From G965227875 sp965227875 (GTDB lineage Bacteria; Pseudomonadota; Alphaproteobacteria; Rhizobiales; JAJFHC01), in assembly GCA_965227875.1 (NCBI GenBank), contig OZ245783.1:1426001-1490000 (forward strand): a DNA stretch of 64,000 nt. Reading direction: 5' to 3'. A program made the translations under genes and the position numbers. Shown one piece after another: positions 26,357 to 35,799 of this stretch (position 1 is the first letter of the stretch; every line of letters begins with the position of its first letter). The notes below the pieces were generated by a model. It was not told where the DNA came from. It ran no database searches and was given only the letters and a program-made list of their open reading frames with translations.

Positions 26357-26905
26357 TCAGCCGGAGAACCCGCCTGTGGCAAGGAAATCCTCTTCCTCCT
26401 CGGTCGACACCCGTCCCAGCACCTTGTTGCGGTGTGGAAAACGTCCGAAGCGGCGGATGATGTCCGCATGCTCGATAGCCGACGGGAGGTTGCCGTCGAG
26501 ACGGGACCGCTTGCACAGCTCAATGCACCTCTCCTGCATGGCGGGATCCTCGCTGTGCATGTAGGGCAGGTAGAACCACTGGCGCTCTTCCGGCGGAAAG
26601 GCCATGTCCCATCCCCGCTCCACGACCGCCTGCGAGGCATCGAGGGCCGTGGCGTCGGATGCATAGGCACGGGGGTCGTCGCGAAACACGTTGCGCGAGA
26701 ACTGGTCCAGAACGATGACATAGGCCAGAACCGCGTCTCGGTCGTCACGCCAGGCCTCGAGCTTTCCCCGCCGCGCCAGGTCGAGGGTTGCCCCGAACCG
26801 GGCCTTGATCTCCTCGTCGAGCTTGGGGTCCTTCCGCCACCAGCGCTTCGGCCCGAGATCCATCCAGAAAGCCACAATATCCTGCGGTTTGGCGGCGTCG
26901 GTCAT
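26357..26905 (-). CDS. DUF924-family protein
   Basis: A 182-residue helical protein matching the DUF924 pattern: an N-terminal PQDIVAFWMDLGPKRWWRKD, then IVLDQFSRNVFRDDPRAYA and the C-terminal RRFGRFPHRNKVLGR, with PYMHSEDPAMQERC between. The family adopts a TPR-like helical fold and is sometimes linked to red-blood-cell-like or glutathione proteins; no reaction is established. It starts in an ATGA overlap with the moeA stop, so it is a translated tail of the molybdenum-cofactor operon, but a role there is not known. Confidence 0.85.
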   Translation of the reverse strand: MTDAAKPQDIVAFWMDLGPKRWWRKDPKLDEEIKARFGATLDLARRGKLEAWRDDRDAVLAYVIVLDQFSRNVFRDDPRAYASDATALDASQAVVERGWDMAFPPEERQWFYLPYMHSEDPAMQERCIELCKRSRLDGNLPSAIEHADIIRRFGRFPHRNKVLGRVSTEEEEDFLATGGFSG

Positions 26906-28215
26906 GGTGATCCTCCATGTGGGGAAGCCGGCGGAATGCCCAGCTCGCTGAACGGGATGTAGGACAACAGGTCGCCCTCGCGCACCTCGGTCACCTCTTC
27001 GGCGATTTCGATCAGCCCGTCCGCAGCACGCAACGAGGAGATAAGCCCGGAACCGTCGCGCGGGTACTTGCGCAGAACCGGGCCCGTGTCCGGGCCGTTG
27101 TCGATCCAGCCGCGCAGGAACTCGCGGCGATCGGTCTTCTTCTTGTCGATCCCGAAACCGGCAGGCAGCCGAAAACGCTGGGGTTCCGGCCAGTGGGCCC
27201 CCTGGAGCGCGGCGATCATCGGCCTGGCGTAGAGCAGAAAGCACACCATCACCGCGACCGGGTTTCCCGGCAGTCCGAGATAGACCGTATCGGCGATCTG
27301 GCCGAAGGCGAGCGGCCGGCCGGGCTTGACCGCCAGCTGCCACGCGTGAAGCGTGCCCAGCCTGTTGAGGATGTCGACCACGTGATCCTCCTCGCCGCGG
27401 CTGGCGCCGCCCGACGAAACGATCAGGTCGTGATGTTCCGCGCACTCCTCGATCGCCCGGTGGACCGCGTCGGCGCGGTCGGGGAGAACCCCCAGATCCG
27501 TCACCGCGCAACCGCTTCCCGCCAGCAGGGCCGATAGCAGGAAGTGATTGGAATCATAAACTTTTCCCGGGACGAAAGGTTCACCGGGGCGCAGCAGTTC
27601 GTCCCCCGTCGAGAGCAGGGCCACGCGCAGCGGCCTGAAGCACGAAATCCGGTCGACCCCCGTCGATGCGACCGCGGCGAGATCCTGCGCCCGCAGCCGG
27701 TCGCCGGGCCGCACGAGGGTGTCGCCCTCGCTCACGTCCTCGCCGGCCTTGCGGCGGTTGGCCCCGGCCCGGATGCCGGGCGGAATCGTGACGGTCTCCC
27801 GGCCGTCCCTTTCACCCGCCGAGCAGTCCTCCTGCATGAGAACCGTGTCCGTGCCCCGCGGCATGACGGCGCCGGTGAAGATGCGCACCGCGGTGCCGGC
27901 GGCGAACTCCCCCGGCAGGGGATGGCCGGCGGGCACCCGGCCGGACACGACGAGCTCGGTTTCTCCGTCCGGGGACAGATCGCTGTGCCGGACGGCATAT
28001 CCGTCGACGGCGGCGTTGTCGAACGCGGGAATGTTGCGCGGCGCGACCACCGGGGCGGCGGCCACCCGTCCGCTCGCCGACGCCAGGCCGATGTCCTCGG
28101 CCTGCGCCACCGTCGACAGACGTTTCCGCAACAGGGCGAGGGCGTCGTCATGACGCAGACGGTCGCTGTCATGCAGGAAGCAGTCGTCCAGCAGGCGGCG
28201 GGGCCGGGCGTTCAT
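26902..28215 (-). CDS. moeA: Molybdopterin molybdenumtransferase MoeA
   Basis: A 437-residue MoeA. Domain signs: VAAPVVAPRNIPAFDNAAVD followed by GYAVR (the conserved P-x-F-x-x-S/A-A-x-D-G-Y-A loop), VRIFTGAVMPRGTDTVLMQE, LLSTGDELLRPGEP and VYDSNHFLLSALL in the MogA-like domain, SSGGASRGEEDHVVDIL, and the C-terminal barrel starting near QPRFRLPAG-type sequence. MoeA inserts molybdate into adenylylated molybdopterin, here presumably for the formate dehydrogenase made by the same minus-strand block. Both ends are coupled by ATGA overlaps (MobB upstream, DUF924 downstream). Confidence 0.95.
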   Translation of the reverse strand: MNARPRRLLDDCFLHDSDRLRHDDALALLRKRLSTVAQAEDIGLASASGRVAAAPVVAPRNIPAFDNAAVDGYAVRHSDLSPDGETELVVSGRVPAGHPLPGEFAAGTAVRIFTGAVMPRGTDTVLMQEDCSAGERDGRETVTIPPGIRAGANRRKAGEDVSEGDTLVRPGDRLRAQDLAAVASTGVDRISCFRPLRVALLSTGDELLRPGEPFVPGKVYDSNHFLLSALLAGSGCAVTDLGVLPDRADAVHRAIEECAEHHDLIVSSGGASRGEEDHVVDILNRLGTLHAWQLAVKPGRPLAFGQIADTVYLGLPGNPVAVMVCFLLYARPMIAALQGAHWPEPQRFRLPAGFGIDKKKTDRREFLRGWIDNGPDTGPVLRKYPRDGSGLISSLRAADGLIEIAEEVTEVREGDLLSYIPFSELGIPPASPHGGSP

Positions 28216-28724
28216 GACCGGTCTCCAAGGCCGAGATGGCCGACGACGAAATCGGCGATGGCCGGGACGTCGTCGATGCCGAACACCGGCACGTTTGCCG
28301 GCCCGACCGGACCGTCGCTGGCGATCGCCACGATCGAGGGATCCTCCGGTGCGATTTCCGGGTGACCGAGGCCGGCCCGGCGCAGCTCGATCTTCGGATG
28401 CGCCTCGCGCTTGTAGCCTTCGATCAGCACGGCATCGCAGGGTGCGAGTTTTGCGAGGATCTCGCCGAGCGGGGGCTCGTCCTCGTCGCGCAGTTCGTGC
28501 ACCAGCGCCCAGCGCGAACGCGAGACGATCGCAACTTCAGTAGCCCCTGCCTGCCGGTGGCGATAGCTGTCCCGTCCCTCGTGGTCGATGTCGAAGCGGT
28601 GATGGGCGTGTTTCACGGTGGACACCCGGTAGCCGCGTCCGGTGAGTTCCTCGACCAACCGCGCCGTCATCGTGGTCTTGCCCGAGTTCTTGAACCCGGC
28701 AATACCGAACACCGGCGTTCCCAT
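28212..28724 (-). CDS. mobB: Molybdopterin-guanine dinucleotide biosynthesis protein MobB
   Basis: A 170-residue GTPase-like protein with P-loop GFKNSGKTT at residues 11-19, STVKHAHHRFDIDHEGRDSY with its family histidines, and VLIEGYKREAHPKIEL, the conserved EGxK motif. MobB is not essential for bis-MGD formation but helps MobA attach GMP to molybdopterin. Its start overlaps the mobA stop by one base and its stop overlaps moeA in ATGA, so MobA, MobB and MoeA are made from one transcript. The length is normal for a single-domain MobB. Confidence 0.93.
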   Translation of the reverse strand: MGTPVFGIAGFKNSGKTTMTARLVEELTGRGYRVSTVKHAHHRFDIDHEGRDSYRHRQAGATEVAIVSRSRWALVHELRDEDEPPLGEILAKLAPCDAVLIEGYKREAHPKIELRRAGLGHPEIAPEDPSIVAIASDGPVGPANVPVFGIDDVPAIADFVVGHLGLGDRS

Positions 28725-29341
28725 CACCCGGCTCCGGCGAGATGCGCTTCGGCCTGCGCGAGATCGTCGGGCCGGTTGACGTTGAAGAACGGATCGATCG
28801 TGCCGAGCGCGAAGTCGACGGCGTCTAGGCGGTATCGTGCGGTCCAGATGTCGACCTTGCGGATGTCCTCCTCGACGAGGGCCCGGCACAGGTCGTCGGC
28901 GCGCGCCACAGGCCACAGGCCGAACACGGGGTGATGGCGACCGCCGGAGGCCGCACAGGCCATGTCGGCGCCGCCGTCGACCGCGGACCGGAGCCGCGCG
29001 ACGAGATCGGCGGGGAAGAAGGGCGTGTCCGTGGCGATCGTGGCCACGTGGCTGCAGTCGGGCCGTTCCCGGGCCGCCCATTCGAGCCCGGTAAGCACGC
29101 CGGCCAGCGGCCCTGCGAACCCGTCCACGCTGTCCTTTTCGACCGGCAGGCCGAAGGCGGCGAAACGTCCCGGATCGCCGTTCGCGTTGATCATGAGGCA
29201 ATCCACCTGCGGACGTGCACGGTCGATCACATGGGCGAGCAGCGGACGCCCGCCAAGCTCGAGCATGCACTTGTCGCCGCCGCCCATGCGGCGCGCCTGA
29301 CCGCCGGCAAGCAGCACTCCGGCGACACCGGTGACGCTCAT
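28724..29341 (-). CDS. mobA: Molybdenum cofactor guanylyltransferase MobA
   Basis: A 205-residue nucleotidyltransferase. The GTP-binding motif LLAGGQARRMGGGDKCMLEL stands at residues 10-29, IATDTPFFPADLV is the conserved (T)D(T/M)PF metal motif, and FFNVNRPDDLAQAEAHL is the C-terminal NINTP-type segment. MobA joins GMP to Mo-molybdopterin to give the guanine dinucleotide cofactor used by formate dehydrogenases of the DMSO-reductase family. It starts in an ATGA overlap with fdhD and shares one base with mobB. The start was taken at MSVTGVAGVLLAGG rather than the far longer open frame. Confidence 0.94.
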   Translation of the reverse strand: MSVTGVAGVLLAGGQARRMGGGDKCMLELGGRPLLAHVIDRARPQVDCLMINANGDPGRFAAFGLPVEKDSVDGFAGPLAGVLTGLEWAARERPDCSHVATIATDTPFFPADLVARLRSAVDGGADMACAASGGRHHPVFGLWPVARADDLCRALVEEDIRKVDIWTARYRLDAVDFALGTIDPFFNVNRPDDLAQAEAHLAGAG

Positions 29342-30222
29342 GCCGGTTCGTCCTCCCGGGTTCCCTTGCGGCGATGACGCCGGTCCTCGTCGCCGACCTG
29401 CGACATGTCGGCGTCGTATTCGAGCCGGTCCTCGCCGGCAAGCACGACGAAACGCTTGCCGCGCGCACGCCCCACCAGCGTCAACCCCGCCTCGCGGGCC
29501 AGGTCGACGCCCCACGCGGTGAAGCCGGAGCGCGAAACCAGGACCGGGATGCGCATCTGCACGCACTTGATGATCATCTCCGACGTCAGCCGCCCGGTGG
29601 TGTAGAAGATCTTGTCTTCCGGCCGGATGTCGTTGAGGAACATGTAACCTGCGATCTTGTCGACGGCATTGTGTCGGCCGACGTCCTCCATGTAGACCAG
29701 CGGACGGTCCTCCCCGCAGAGCACGCATCCGTGGATCGCGCCCGCCTTGAGATAGAGGCTCGGCGCGGTGTTGATCTTTTTCATCAGCGCATAGAGCCAG
29801 CTCGTCCTGAGCCGTGCGGTCGTGTCGAGGGCGACCTCGGCAAAACTTTCCATCACGTCGCCGAACACCGTGCCCTGCGCACAGCCCGAGGTGCGGATCT
29901 TCTTCTGCAGCTTTTCCTCGTAGTCGGTTTCGCGGGCCGTGCGCACCACGACCACCTCGAGATCCTCGTCATAGTCGATACCGGTGATCTCGTCGTCGCG
30001 GCGCAGCATGTTCTGGTTGAGCAGATAGCCCACCGCCAGCAGGTCGGGGTGATCGCCGATCGTCATCATAGTGACGATTTCCTGGCGGTTGAGGTAAAGC
30101 GTCAGCGGGCGTTCGTTGACCACCGAGATCTCGACCGGGTTGCCGTCCTGGTCGAGCCCCTTTACCGGCCGGCTCAGGCGGGGATCGTCCGGATCTGGAA
30201 CAACGAGAAATTCTTGCGACAT
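29338..30222 (-). CDS. fdhD: Formate dehydrogenase accessory sulfurtransferase FdhD
   Basis: A 294-residue FdhD-family protein. Conserved parts are VNERPLTLYLNRQEIVTMM, GYLLNQNMLRRDDEI, SGCAQGTVFGDVMES with the cysteine loop, CVLCGEDRPLVYMEDVGRHN with AVDK and FYTTGRLTSEMIIKC. FdhD takes sulfur from a desulfurase (often via TusA) and sulfurates the molybdenum cofactor before insertion into formate dehydrogenase. The usual CXXC loop is reduced here to one Cys in SGCAQG. A C-terminal charged tail (DRRHRRKGTREDE) is extra. It is coupled to mobA and lies 261 bp downstream of the SDR gene, where a palindromic repeat occurs. Confidence 0.93.
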   Translation of the reverse strand: MSQEFLVVPDPDDPRLSRPVKGLDQDGNPVEISVVNERPLTLYLNRQEIVTMMTIGDHPDLLAVGYLLNQNMLRRDDEITGIDYDEDLEVVVVRTARETDYEEKLQKKIRTSGCAQGTVFGDVMESFAEVALDTTARLRTSWLYALMKKINTAPSLYLKAGAIHGCVLCGEDRPLVYMEDVGRHNAVDKIAGYMFLNDIRPEDKIFYTTGRLTSEMIIKCVQMRIPVLVSRSGFTAWGVDLAREAGLTLVGRARGKRFVVLAGEDRLEYDADMSQVGDEDRRHRRKGTREDEPA

Positions 30223-30334
30223 GTGACCAGCTTGGCGGAACGGTTACGGTTGTCCGTATAAAACACGCCCCGGCGATGATTTCAAAGCGATCGCTGCGAC
30301 ATCACGTCGACCGCGTTGACCGGCGGCCCCGGCT

Positions 30335-30467
30335 CCTGACGTTCTTCAGGAACTCGAAGACCCGATTCGCCGTCTCGGGCTCCGGGCCTGGACCCCAATC
30401 ACCATGCGTCGGACCTCCAACGCTGTCGGGCTCCGCCTCGCCGAATTGCCGGCGAAATCCGGCATCC
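30335..30467. repeat. Single palindromic repeat unit, inverted
   Basis: CCTGACGTTCTTCAGG (30335-30350) and CCGAATTGCCGGCGAAATCC plus GGCATCC (30441-30467) reproduce, in the opposite orientation, the two modules of the 5.3-5.6 kb cluster. The unit lies in the 261-bp gap between the SDR and fdhD genes on one transcript. It could act as a transcript boundary between the dehydrogenase subunits and the cofactor genes. Confidence 0.65.
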
Positions 30468-30483
30468 AGACCATGACGTGGCG

Positions 30484-31245
30484 TCAACGTTTCCCGCGAA
30501 GGGACGGAAGGCCGACGCCGGTGCTCTCGAAACCGCCGTCCGAAGCGATGACCTGGCCGGTGACATAGCTCGCCTTCTCGGAACACAGGAAGAAGATGAC
30601 CTCGGCGATCTCGCGCTCCGAACCGTAGCGGTTGAGCGGGATGGCGTCGTGATAGGCGTCGATGATGTCCTGGGTGTGGACCGCCATGGCGAGTTTCGTG
30701 CGCACCGGCCCAGGGCACACGCAGTTCGCGCGGATTCCGAATTCACCAAGTTCGGCGGCCTGCTGCTTCGTCAGCTGGATCACGCCCGCCTTTGAGGTTC
30801 CGTAGGCCACCCTGAGCGTGGAGGCGCGCAGGCCGGATATGCTGGCGATGTTGACGATGGCGCCACGGCTTTCCCTGAGTGCGGGAATGGCCGCCTGCGC
30901 GCACAGGAAAACCCCGTCGAGATTGGTCGCCATCACGGTGCGCCAGCGCTGGAAATCGGTTTCCTCGATGGGGCCGAAATCCGCCACGCCGGCATTGTTG
31001 ACGAGTGCATCGACCCGCCCGAAACTTCCCAGCGTCTCCGACATCATCCTGTCGACGTCTTCGGGAATGGAGACATCGCTGTCTATCGGCAGCACGCTGT
31101 TGAGGCCGCCGCTCGCCTTGGCCAGTTCTTCACTGTCCCGGTCGACCATGGCCACCCGCCAGCCTTCCTCGATGAAGACCTTCGTCGTGGCCAGACCGAT
31201 GCCACGGGCGGCACCGGTCACGATAACGGTCTTTTCCTCCGTCAT
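30484..31245 (-). CDS. Short-chain dehydrogenase/reductase in the formate dehydrogenase operon
   Basis: A 253-residue classical SDR with the dinucleotide motif TGAARGIG (residues 10-17), NNAGVADFG, the active-site serine in IVNIASISGL, the catalytic AYGTSKAG (Tyr and Lys), and GPVRTKLAM followed by the ending VTGQVIASDGGFES. It should reduce or oxidise a small carbonyl/alcohol with NAD(P)H. It begins in an ATGA overlap with the formate dehydrogenase alpha gene and so is co-translated with it. Why an SDR is in this operon is unclear; regeneration or use of NADH from formate is a natural guess, but no substrate can be named. Confidence 0.9.
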   Translation of the reverse strand: MTEEKTVIVTGAARGIGLATTKVFIEEGWRVAMVDRDSEELAKASGGLNSVLPIDSDVSIPEDVDRMMSETLGSFGRVDALVNNAGVADFGPIEETDFQRWRTVMATNLDGVFLCAQAAIPALRESRGAIVNIASISGLRASTLRVAYGTSKAGVIQLTKQQAAELGEFGIRANCVCPGPVRTKLAMAVHTQDIIDAYHDAIPLNRYGSEREIAEVIFFLCSEKASYVTGQVIASDGGFESTGVGLPSLRGKR

Positions 31246-34010
31246 TCAGCCGCCTGCACGGCGGTCTCCGGCGACACCCGGGCCGCGCAGTACTTGAATT
31301 CGGGAATCTTGCCGAAGGGGTCGAGGGCCGGGTTGGTGAGCACGTTGGCCGACGCTTCCACATAGGCGAAGGGCACGAACACGACGCCGTCCGGGATTGC
31401 CGAATCCGCCCGCGCGTTGAGCACGATGGTGCCGCGGCGCGTTTCCACCCGCACCTGGTCTCCCGGCTGGAGGCCGAGCCTGCGGACGGTCCCCGGCGAC
31501 AGGGATGCGCTGGGTTCGGGTTCGATCGCGTCGAGCTGGCTCGCCCGCCGCGTCATGGCGCCCGTATGCCAGTGCTCAAGCTGACGGCCCGTGGTGAGGA
31601 TCATCGGATATTCCTCGTCCGGCTGCTCGTCAGGCGGTACGATGGCGGCCGGCACGAACTTGCCCAGACCGCTTTCCGTCGGGAAACGGTCGCCGAAGAC
31701 GATGTCCTCTCCCGGCTGGTCGGGCGACAGGCACGGATAGGTGACCGAATCCTCGCGCTCGAGACGGTCCCAGGTGATGTTGTCGAGCGAAGGCATCGCG
31801 TGCTTCATTTCCGCGAAGACATCGCGCGGATGCTCGTAGTTCCAGTCGAGACCGATCCGGCGCGCGAGTTCCTGGGTGATCCACCAGTCCGGTTTCGCTT
31901 CGCCCGGCGCATCGACGGCCTTGCGGCCCATCTGGACCTGGCGGTTCGTGTTCGAGACCGTCCCGTCCTTTTCCGGCCATGCCGTCGCCGGCAGGACCAC
32001 GTCGGCATACATGGCGGTTTCGGTCAGGAAGATGTCCTGGACCACGAGATGATCGAGCTTGGCCAGCGCCTCGCGGGCGTGGTTTGCGTCCGGGTCGGAC
32101 ATGGCCGGGTTTTCGCCCAGCACGTACATGCCCCTGACCTGGCCGGCATGGATCGCGTCCATGGTCTCCACCACCGTCAGGCCGGGCTCCGGATCGAGCT
32201 CGACCCCCCAGAGGTTCTCGAGATTGGTCCGGCTTTCCAGGTCGCCCGTCTTCTTGTAGTCGGGGAAAACCATCGGGATCAGGCCCGCGTCGGACGCGCC
32301 CTGCACGTTGTTCTGCCCGCGCAGCGGGTGAAGGCCGGTTCCCTTGCGGCCGGTCTGGCCGGCCATGAGCGCGAGCGAGATGAGGCAACGCGAATTGTCC
32401 GTGCCGTGCACGTGCTGGCTGACGCCCATGCCCCAGAAGATGATGGCGGCGTTGGCGGTGGCATACTTGCGCGCCACGGTCCGCAGCACGTCGGCCTCGA
32501 TGCCGCAGATTTCCTGCATCTTTTCGGGCGCGTACTCGGCCAGGTGCGCCCGCAGCTTCTCGAAGCCTTCCGTGTGCGCCTGGATGTATTGCTCGTCGTA
32601 GAGCCCTTCCTCGACGATCACGTGCATGATCGCGTTGAGCATGGATACGTCGCCACCGGGCTTGAACTGCAGCATGTGCGTGGCGTGGCGCTTGAGCGCC
32701 TGGCCGCGCGGGTCCATGACGATGAGTTCCGCACCGCGCTTGGCCGCCTGCTTGAAATAGGTGGCCGCGACGGGGTGGTTCTCGGTCGGATTGGCGCCGA
32801 TGACGATGATGACGTCGGAATCCTTGACCGCCATGAACGGTGCGGTCACCGCACCCGAACCGATGGTTTCCATGAGCGCTGCCACCGACGAGGCGTGGCA
32901 CAGCCGCGTGCAGTGGTCCACGTTGTTCGACCCGAAGCCGGTCCGGACCAGCTTCTGGAAGAGATAGGCCTCCTCGTTCGAACACTTCGCCGACCCGAAG
33001 CCCGCAAGCGCGCGCTTGCCGTCGCGGTCACGGATGGCCTTGAGGCCCGAAGCCGCCCGCTCCAGCGCTTCTTCCCAGGTCGCTTCGCGGAAATGGGTCA
33101 GCGGGTTGGCCGGGTCCATGTCCGGGAAATCGGATTTCGGCGCATCCTCGCGCCGGATGAGCGGTCTGGTCAGCCGTTCGGGATTGTCCACGTAGTCGAA
33201 GCCGAACCGGCCCTTGACGCAGAGCCGGTTTTCGTTGGACGGACCGCCAGCACCCTCGACATAGGCGATCTTGCCGTCGCGGATGCGGTAGGAAATCTGG
33301 CAGCCGACCCCGCAATAGGGACACACGCTCTGCACTTCCTCGTCGTAGGCCCGGCTGCCGCGGCCGGCCTCGTCGACGAGCGTCGCGGGCATCAGAGCGC
33401 CGGTCGGGCACGCCTGGACACACTCGCCACACGCGACACAGGTGCTCGCGCCCATGGGGTCGTCGAAATCGAAGACGATCTTCGAATGGCTGCCCCGCCC
33501 GGCCATGCCGATCACGTCGTTGACCTGCACTTCCCGGCAGGCGCGGACGCACAGGTTGCAGTGAATGCAGGCGTCGAGGTTCACCCGCATGGCGGGGTGG
33601 GAACTGTCGGGTGCCGGGGCCGCGCGCTCGGGCAGACGGCTTTCGGTAACGTCCTGGCGGTCGGCCCAGATCCAGAGGGACGACCTGTCGTCGTGGGCGT
33701 CTTCCTTCTCGGGTTGGTCGGCGACGAGCATCTCCATGACCATCCGCCTGGCGGTCTTCGAACGCTCGTTCTGGCTGTTGACGACCATGCCGTCCGTCGG
33801 CTTGCGCAGACAGGACGCGGCGAGCACGCGTTCGCCTTCGATCTCGACCATGCAGGCGCGGCAGTTGCCGTCCGCGCGGTAGCCCGGCTCGTCACGGTAA
33901 CAAAGGTGCGGAATGTCGGTCCCGACCCTCTTGGCCACCTGCCAGATGGTCTCGTCCGCGCCCGCGTCGACCTCTTTGCCGTCAAGGGTGAATGTGATCT
34001 TGTCGCTCAT
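31242..34010 (-). CDS. fdsA: NAD-dependent formate dehydrogenase, molybdenum subunit
   Basis: A 922-residue catalytic subunit. N-terminal [2Fe-2S] ligands are Cys37, Cys50, Cys53 and Cys67. Two 4Fe-4S clusters follow (CIHCNLCVRAC; CVACGECVQACPTG), then the CPYCGVGCQ cluster that leads to the molybdopterin domain. The Mo ligand is Cys371 (not selenocysteine) next to catalytic His372, in HCTRLCHASSVAAL. C-terminal ILTTGRQLEHWHTGAMTRR and RVETRRGTIVLNARAD belong to the cofactor-binding cap. It oxidises formate to CO2 and passes electrons to the fused NuoE/NuoF-like subunit encoded upstream. Co-translated with the SDR downstream (ATGA overlap). The protein is cytosolic; there is no signal. Confidence 0.96.
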   Translation of the reverse strand: MSDKITFTLDGKEVDAGADETIWQVAKRVGTDIPHLCYRDEPGYRADGNCRACMVEIEGERVLAASCLRKPTDGMVVNSQNERSKTARRMVMEMLVADQPEKEDAHDDRSSLWIWADRQDVTESRLPERAAPAPDSSHPAMRVNLDACIHCNLCVRACREVQVNDVIGMAGRGSHSKIVFDFDDPMGASTCVACGECVQACPTGALMPATLVDEAGRGSRAYDEEVQSVCPYCGVGCQISYRIRDGKIAYVEGAGGPSNENRLCVKGRFGFDYVDNPERLTRPLIRREDAPKSDFPDMDPANPLTHFREATWEEALERAASGLKAIRDRDGKRALAGFGSAKCSNEEAYLFQKLVRTGFGSNNVDHCTRLCHASSVAALMETIGSGAVTAPFMAVKDSDVIIVIGANPTENHPVAATYFKQAAKRGAELIVMDPRGQALKRHATHMLQFKPGGDVSMLNAIMHVIVEEGLYDEQYIQAHTEGFEKLRAHLAEYAPEKMQEICGIEADVLRTVARKYATANAAIIFWGMGVSQHVHGTDNSRCLISLALMAGQTGRKGTGLHPLRGQNNVQGASDAGLIPMVFPDYKKTGDLESRTNLENLWGVELDPEPGLTVVETMDAIHAGQVRGMYVLGENPAMSDPDANHAREALAKLDHLVVQDIFLTETAMYADVVLPATAWPEKDGTVSNTNRQVQMGRKAVDAPGEAKPDWWITQELARRIGLDWNYEHPRDVFAEMKHAMPSLDNITWDRLEREDSVTYPCLSPDQPGEDIVFGDRFPTESGLGKFVPAAIVPPDEQPDEEYPMILTTGRQLEHWHTGAMTRRASQLDAIEPEPSASLSPGTVRRLGLQPGDQVRVETRRGTIVLNARADSAIPDGVVFVPFAYVEASANVLTNPALDPFGKIPEFKYCAARVSPETAVQAAE

Positions 34011-34083
34011 CGTCGGAAATCTCCGTCAGATCGCTGGGGCACACGGCCCCGATCGTAAATCGTTCCTGCCGCGCCGGGCAAAT

Positions 34084-35799
34084 TCACAGCTCGTCGCGGA
34101 AATACTTCAGCACGGACTGCAGCGGGTTCGACGCCGCCTGTCCGAGCCCGCAGATCGATGCGTCCGCCATGGCGGTGGACACCTCCCTGAGCAGCGGCTC
34201 GTCCCAGGTCTCGGCCTGCATCAGCTTGACCGCCTTCTCGCAGCCGACCCGGCAGGGCGTGCACTGACCGCAGCTTTCATCCTCGAAGAACTTGACGAGA
34301 TTGAGAGCGGCGTCCCTCATCGTATCCTTGTCGGACAGGATCACGACCGCGTGGGAGCCAACGAAACTGCCGTGTTTCTCCAGCTGTCCGAAGTCGAGAG
34401 GCAAGTCGGCCATGCTGGCGGGCAGGATGCCGCCCGACGCACCGCCCGGCAGATAGCCGTAGAAGGCGTGCCCGTCCGCCATGCCGCCGCAATAGTCGTC
34501 GATGAGTTCCTGGGCCGTCACGCCGGTTGGCGCGAGCTTGACGCCGGGTTCCTTGACGCGGCCCGAAACGGAATAGGACCGCACGCCCTTGAAGCCCGGC
34601 TTGCCCTGAGAGGCGAACCACTCCGCGCCCCTGGCGAGGATTTCGGGCATCCAGTAGACCGTCTCCACGTTGTGGACCAGCGTCGGCCGGCCGAAGACGC
34701 CGACCTGCGCCACGTAGGGCGGGCGGTGGCGCGGCAGCCCGCGCTTGCCCTCAATGCTTTCGATCATCGCCGACTCTTCGCCGCAGATATAGGCCCCGGC
34801 GCCGCGGCGCAGGTCTATATAGCCTGGTGCCGCGATCCCCGCCGCTTCGAGCGCCGCGATCTCCTTCAGCAAGATCTCGCGCGCCGCCGGATACTCGTCG
34901 CGCAGGTAGACGAAGACCCGTTCCGCCGCCACGCCCCAGGCGCCGATCAGCATGCCCTCGAGGAACTGATGCGGCCTGGTTTCGAGATAGAGCCGGTCCT
35001 TGAACGTGCCGGGCTCGCCCTCGTCGCCGTTGATGCACATGTAGCGCGGGCCTTTTTCGTTGCGCACGAACTGCCACTTGCGCCCCGACGGAAATCCCGC
35101 GCCGCCAAGCCCGCGCAACCCGGCCTCGCCAAGCGTTTCGATCACCTCGTCCACGGTCCGGCCGCCGGACCGGCAGGTTTCCAGCACATCGTATCCGCCG
35201 CGCGCCCGGTAGGTCTCCAGGGTCTCGTATTCCGGGACCACCGGCGCGAGTTCCCGGGCACCGGCCGTCGACAGAACCTTGTCGGCATCCGCATGGTCCA
35301 CATGGCGCTGGCCGACCACGGCCACGGGGGCGAGGTCGCAGCGTCCCATGCAGGGCGCACGCAGGACACGGACATCCTTCGGCGCGCTGGCGCCCAGCTT
35401 CTCGATCAGGTCGTCGGCGCCGGCAAGCGCGCAGCTCAGGCTCTCGCAGACCCGGACCGTGACCTCGGCCGGGCGGTCGTCGCCTTCCTTCACCACGTCG
35501 AAATGGTGGTAGAAGGTCGCCACCTCGTAGACCTCGGCCTGCGCGAGGCCCATCTCGTGGGCGAGCGCACGCAGGTGATCAGCGGGAAGACAGCCTTGCG
35601 AATCCTGGATCAGATGCAGGAACTCGATCAGCAGGTCACGCCGGCGCGGCCGGTCGCCGAGCAACGCCTGCACCTCCTCCAGGGCGACCGGGTCGACCTG
35701 GCGTCCCTTCGGAAAGGCGCGGGCTCGCCGTCTGCCTTGTCCCGTGCCCTTGCCGGGCCGTGTCACTTTCGATCTGAGATCGATCTGGGATGAACTCAT
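34084..35799 (-). CDS. Formate dehydrogenase diaphorase subunit, fused gamma and beta parts
   Basis: A 571-residue fusion of the NuoE-like (24-kDa) and NuoF-like (51-kDa) subunits that are usually separate as FdsG and FdsB. Residues 35-195: thioredoxin-like [2Fe-2S] domain with VCESLSC (CX4C) and APCMGRC (CX3C). Residues 220-571: flavin domain with the FMN loop GLGGAGFPSGRKW, NADH loop INGDEGEPGTFKDR, GAGAYICGEESAMIESIEGK and the 4Fe-4S motif ESCGQCTPCRVGC. It transfers electrons from formate to NAD+. The first 35 residues are basic and unique. It heads the minus-strand formate dehydrogenase transcript, 73 bp before the alpha gene, and is divergent from tusA. No FdsD gene is visible. Confidence 0.95.
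   Translation of the reverse strand: MSSSQIDLRSKVTRPGKGTGQGRRRARAFPKGRQVDPVALEEVQALLGDRPRRRDLLIEFLHLIQDSQGCLPADHLRALAHEMGLAQAEVYEVATFYHHFDVVKEGDDRPAEVTVRVCESLSCALAGADDLIEKLGASAPKDVRVLRAPCMGRCDLAPVAVVGQRHVDHADADKVLSTAGARELAPVVPEYETLETYRARGGYDVLETCRSGGRTVDEVIETLGEAGLRGLGGAGFPSGRKWQFVRNEKGPRYMCINGDEGEPGTFKDRLYLETRPHQFLEGMLIGAWGVAAERVFVYLRDEYPAAREILLKEIAALEAAGIAAPGYIDLRRGAGAYICGEESAMIESIEGKRGLPRHRPPYVAQVGVFGRPTLVHNVETVYWMPEILARGAEWFASQGKPGFKGVRSYSVSGRVKEPGVKLAPTGVTAQELIDDYCGGMADGHAFYGYLPGGASGGILPASMADLPLDFGQLEKHGSFVGSHAVVILSDKDTMRDAALNLVKFFEDESCGQCTPCRVGCEKAVKLMQAETWDEPLLREVSTAMADASICGLGQAASNPLQSVLKYFRDEL

Noticed and set aside
24339..26564. 741-residue plus-strand ORF across the flippase and DUF924 region
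   Set aside because: It overlaps three minus-strand genes coupled by ATGA junctions; composition is Arg/Gly/His-rich as in a shadow.
31566..34058. 830-residue plus-strand ORF opposite the formate dehydrogenase alpha gene
   Set aside because: The alpha subunit on the other strand has all cluster and cofactor motifs; the antisense ORF has none.
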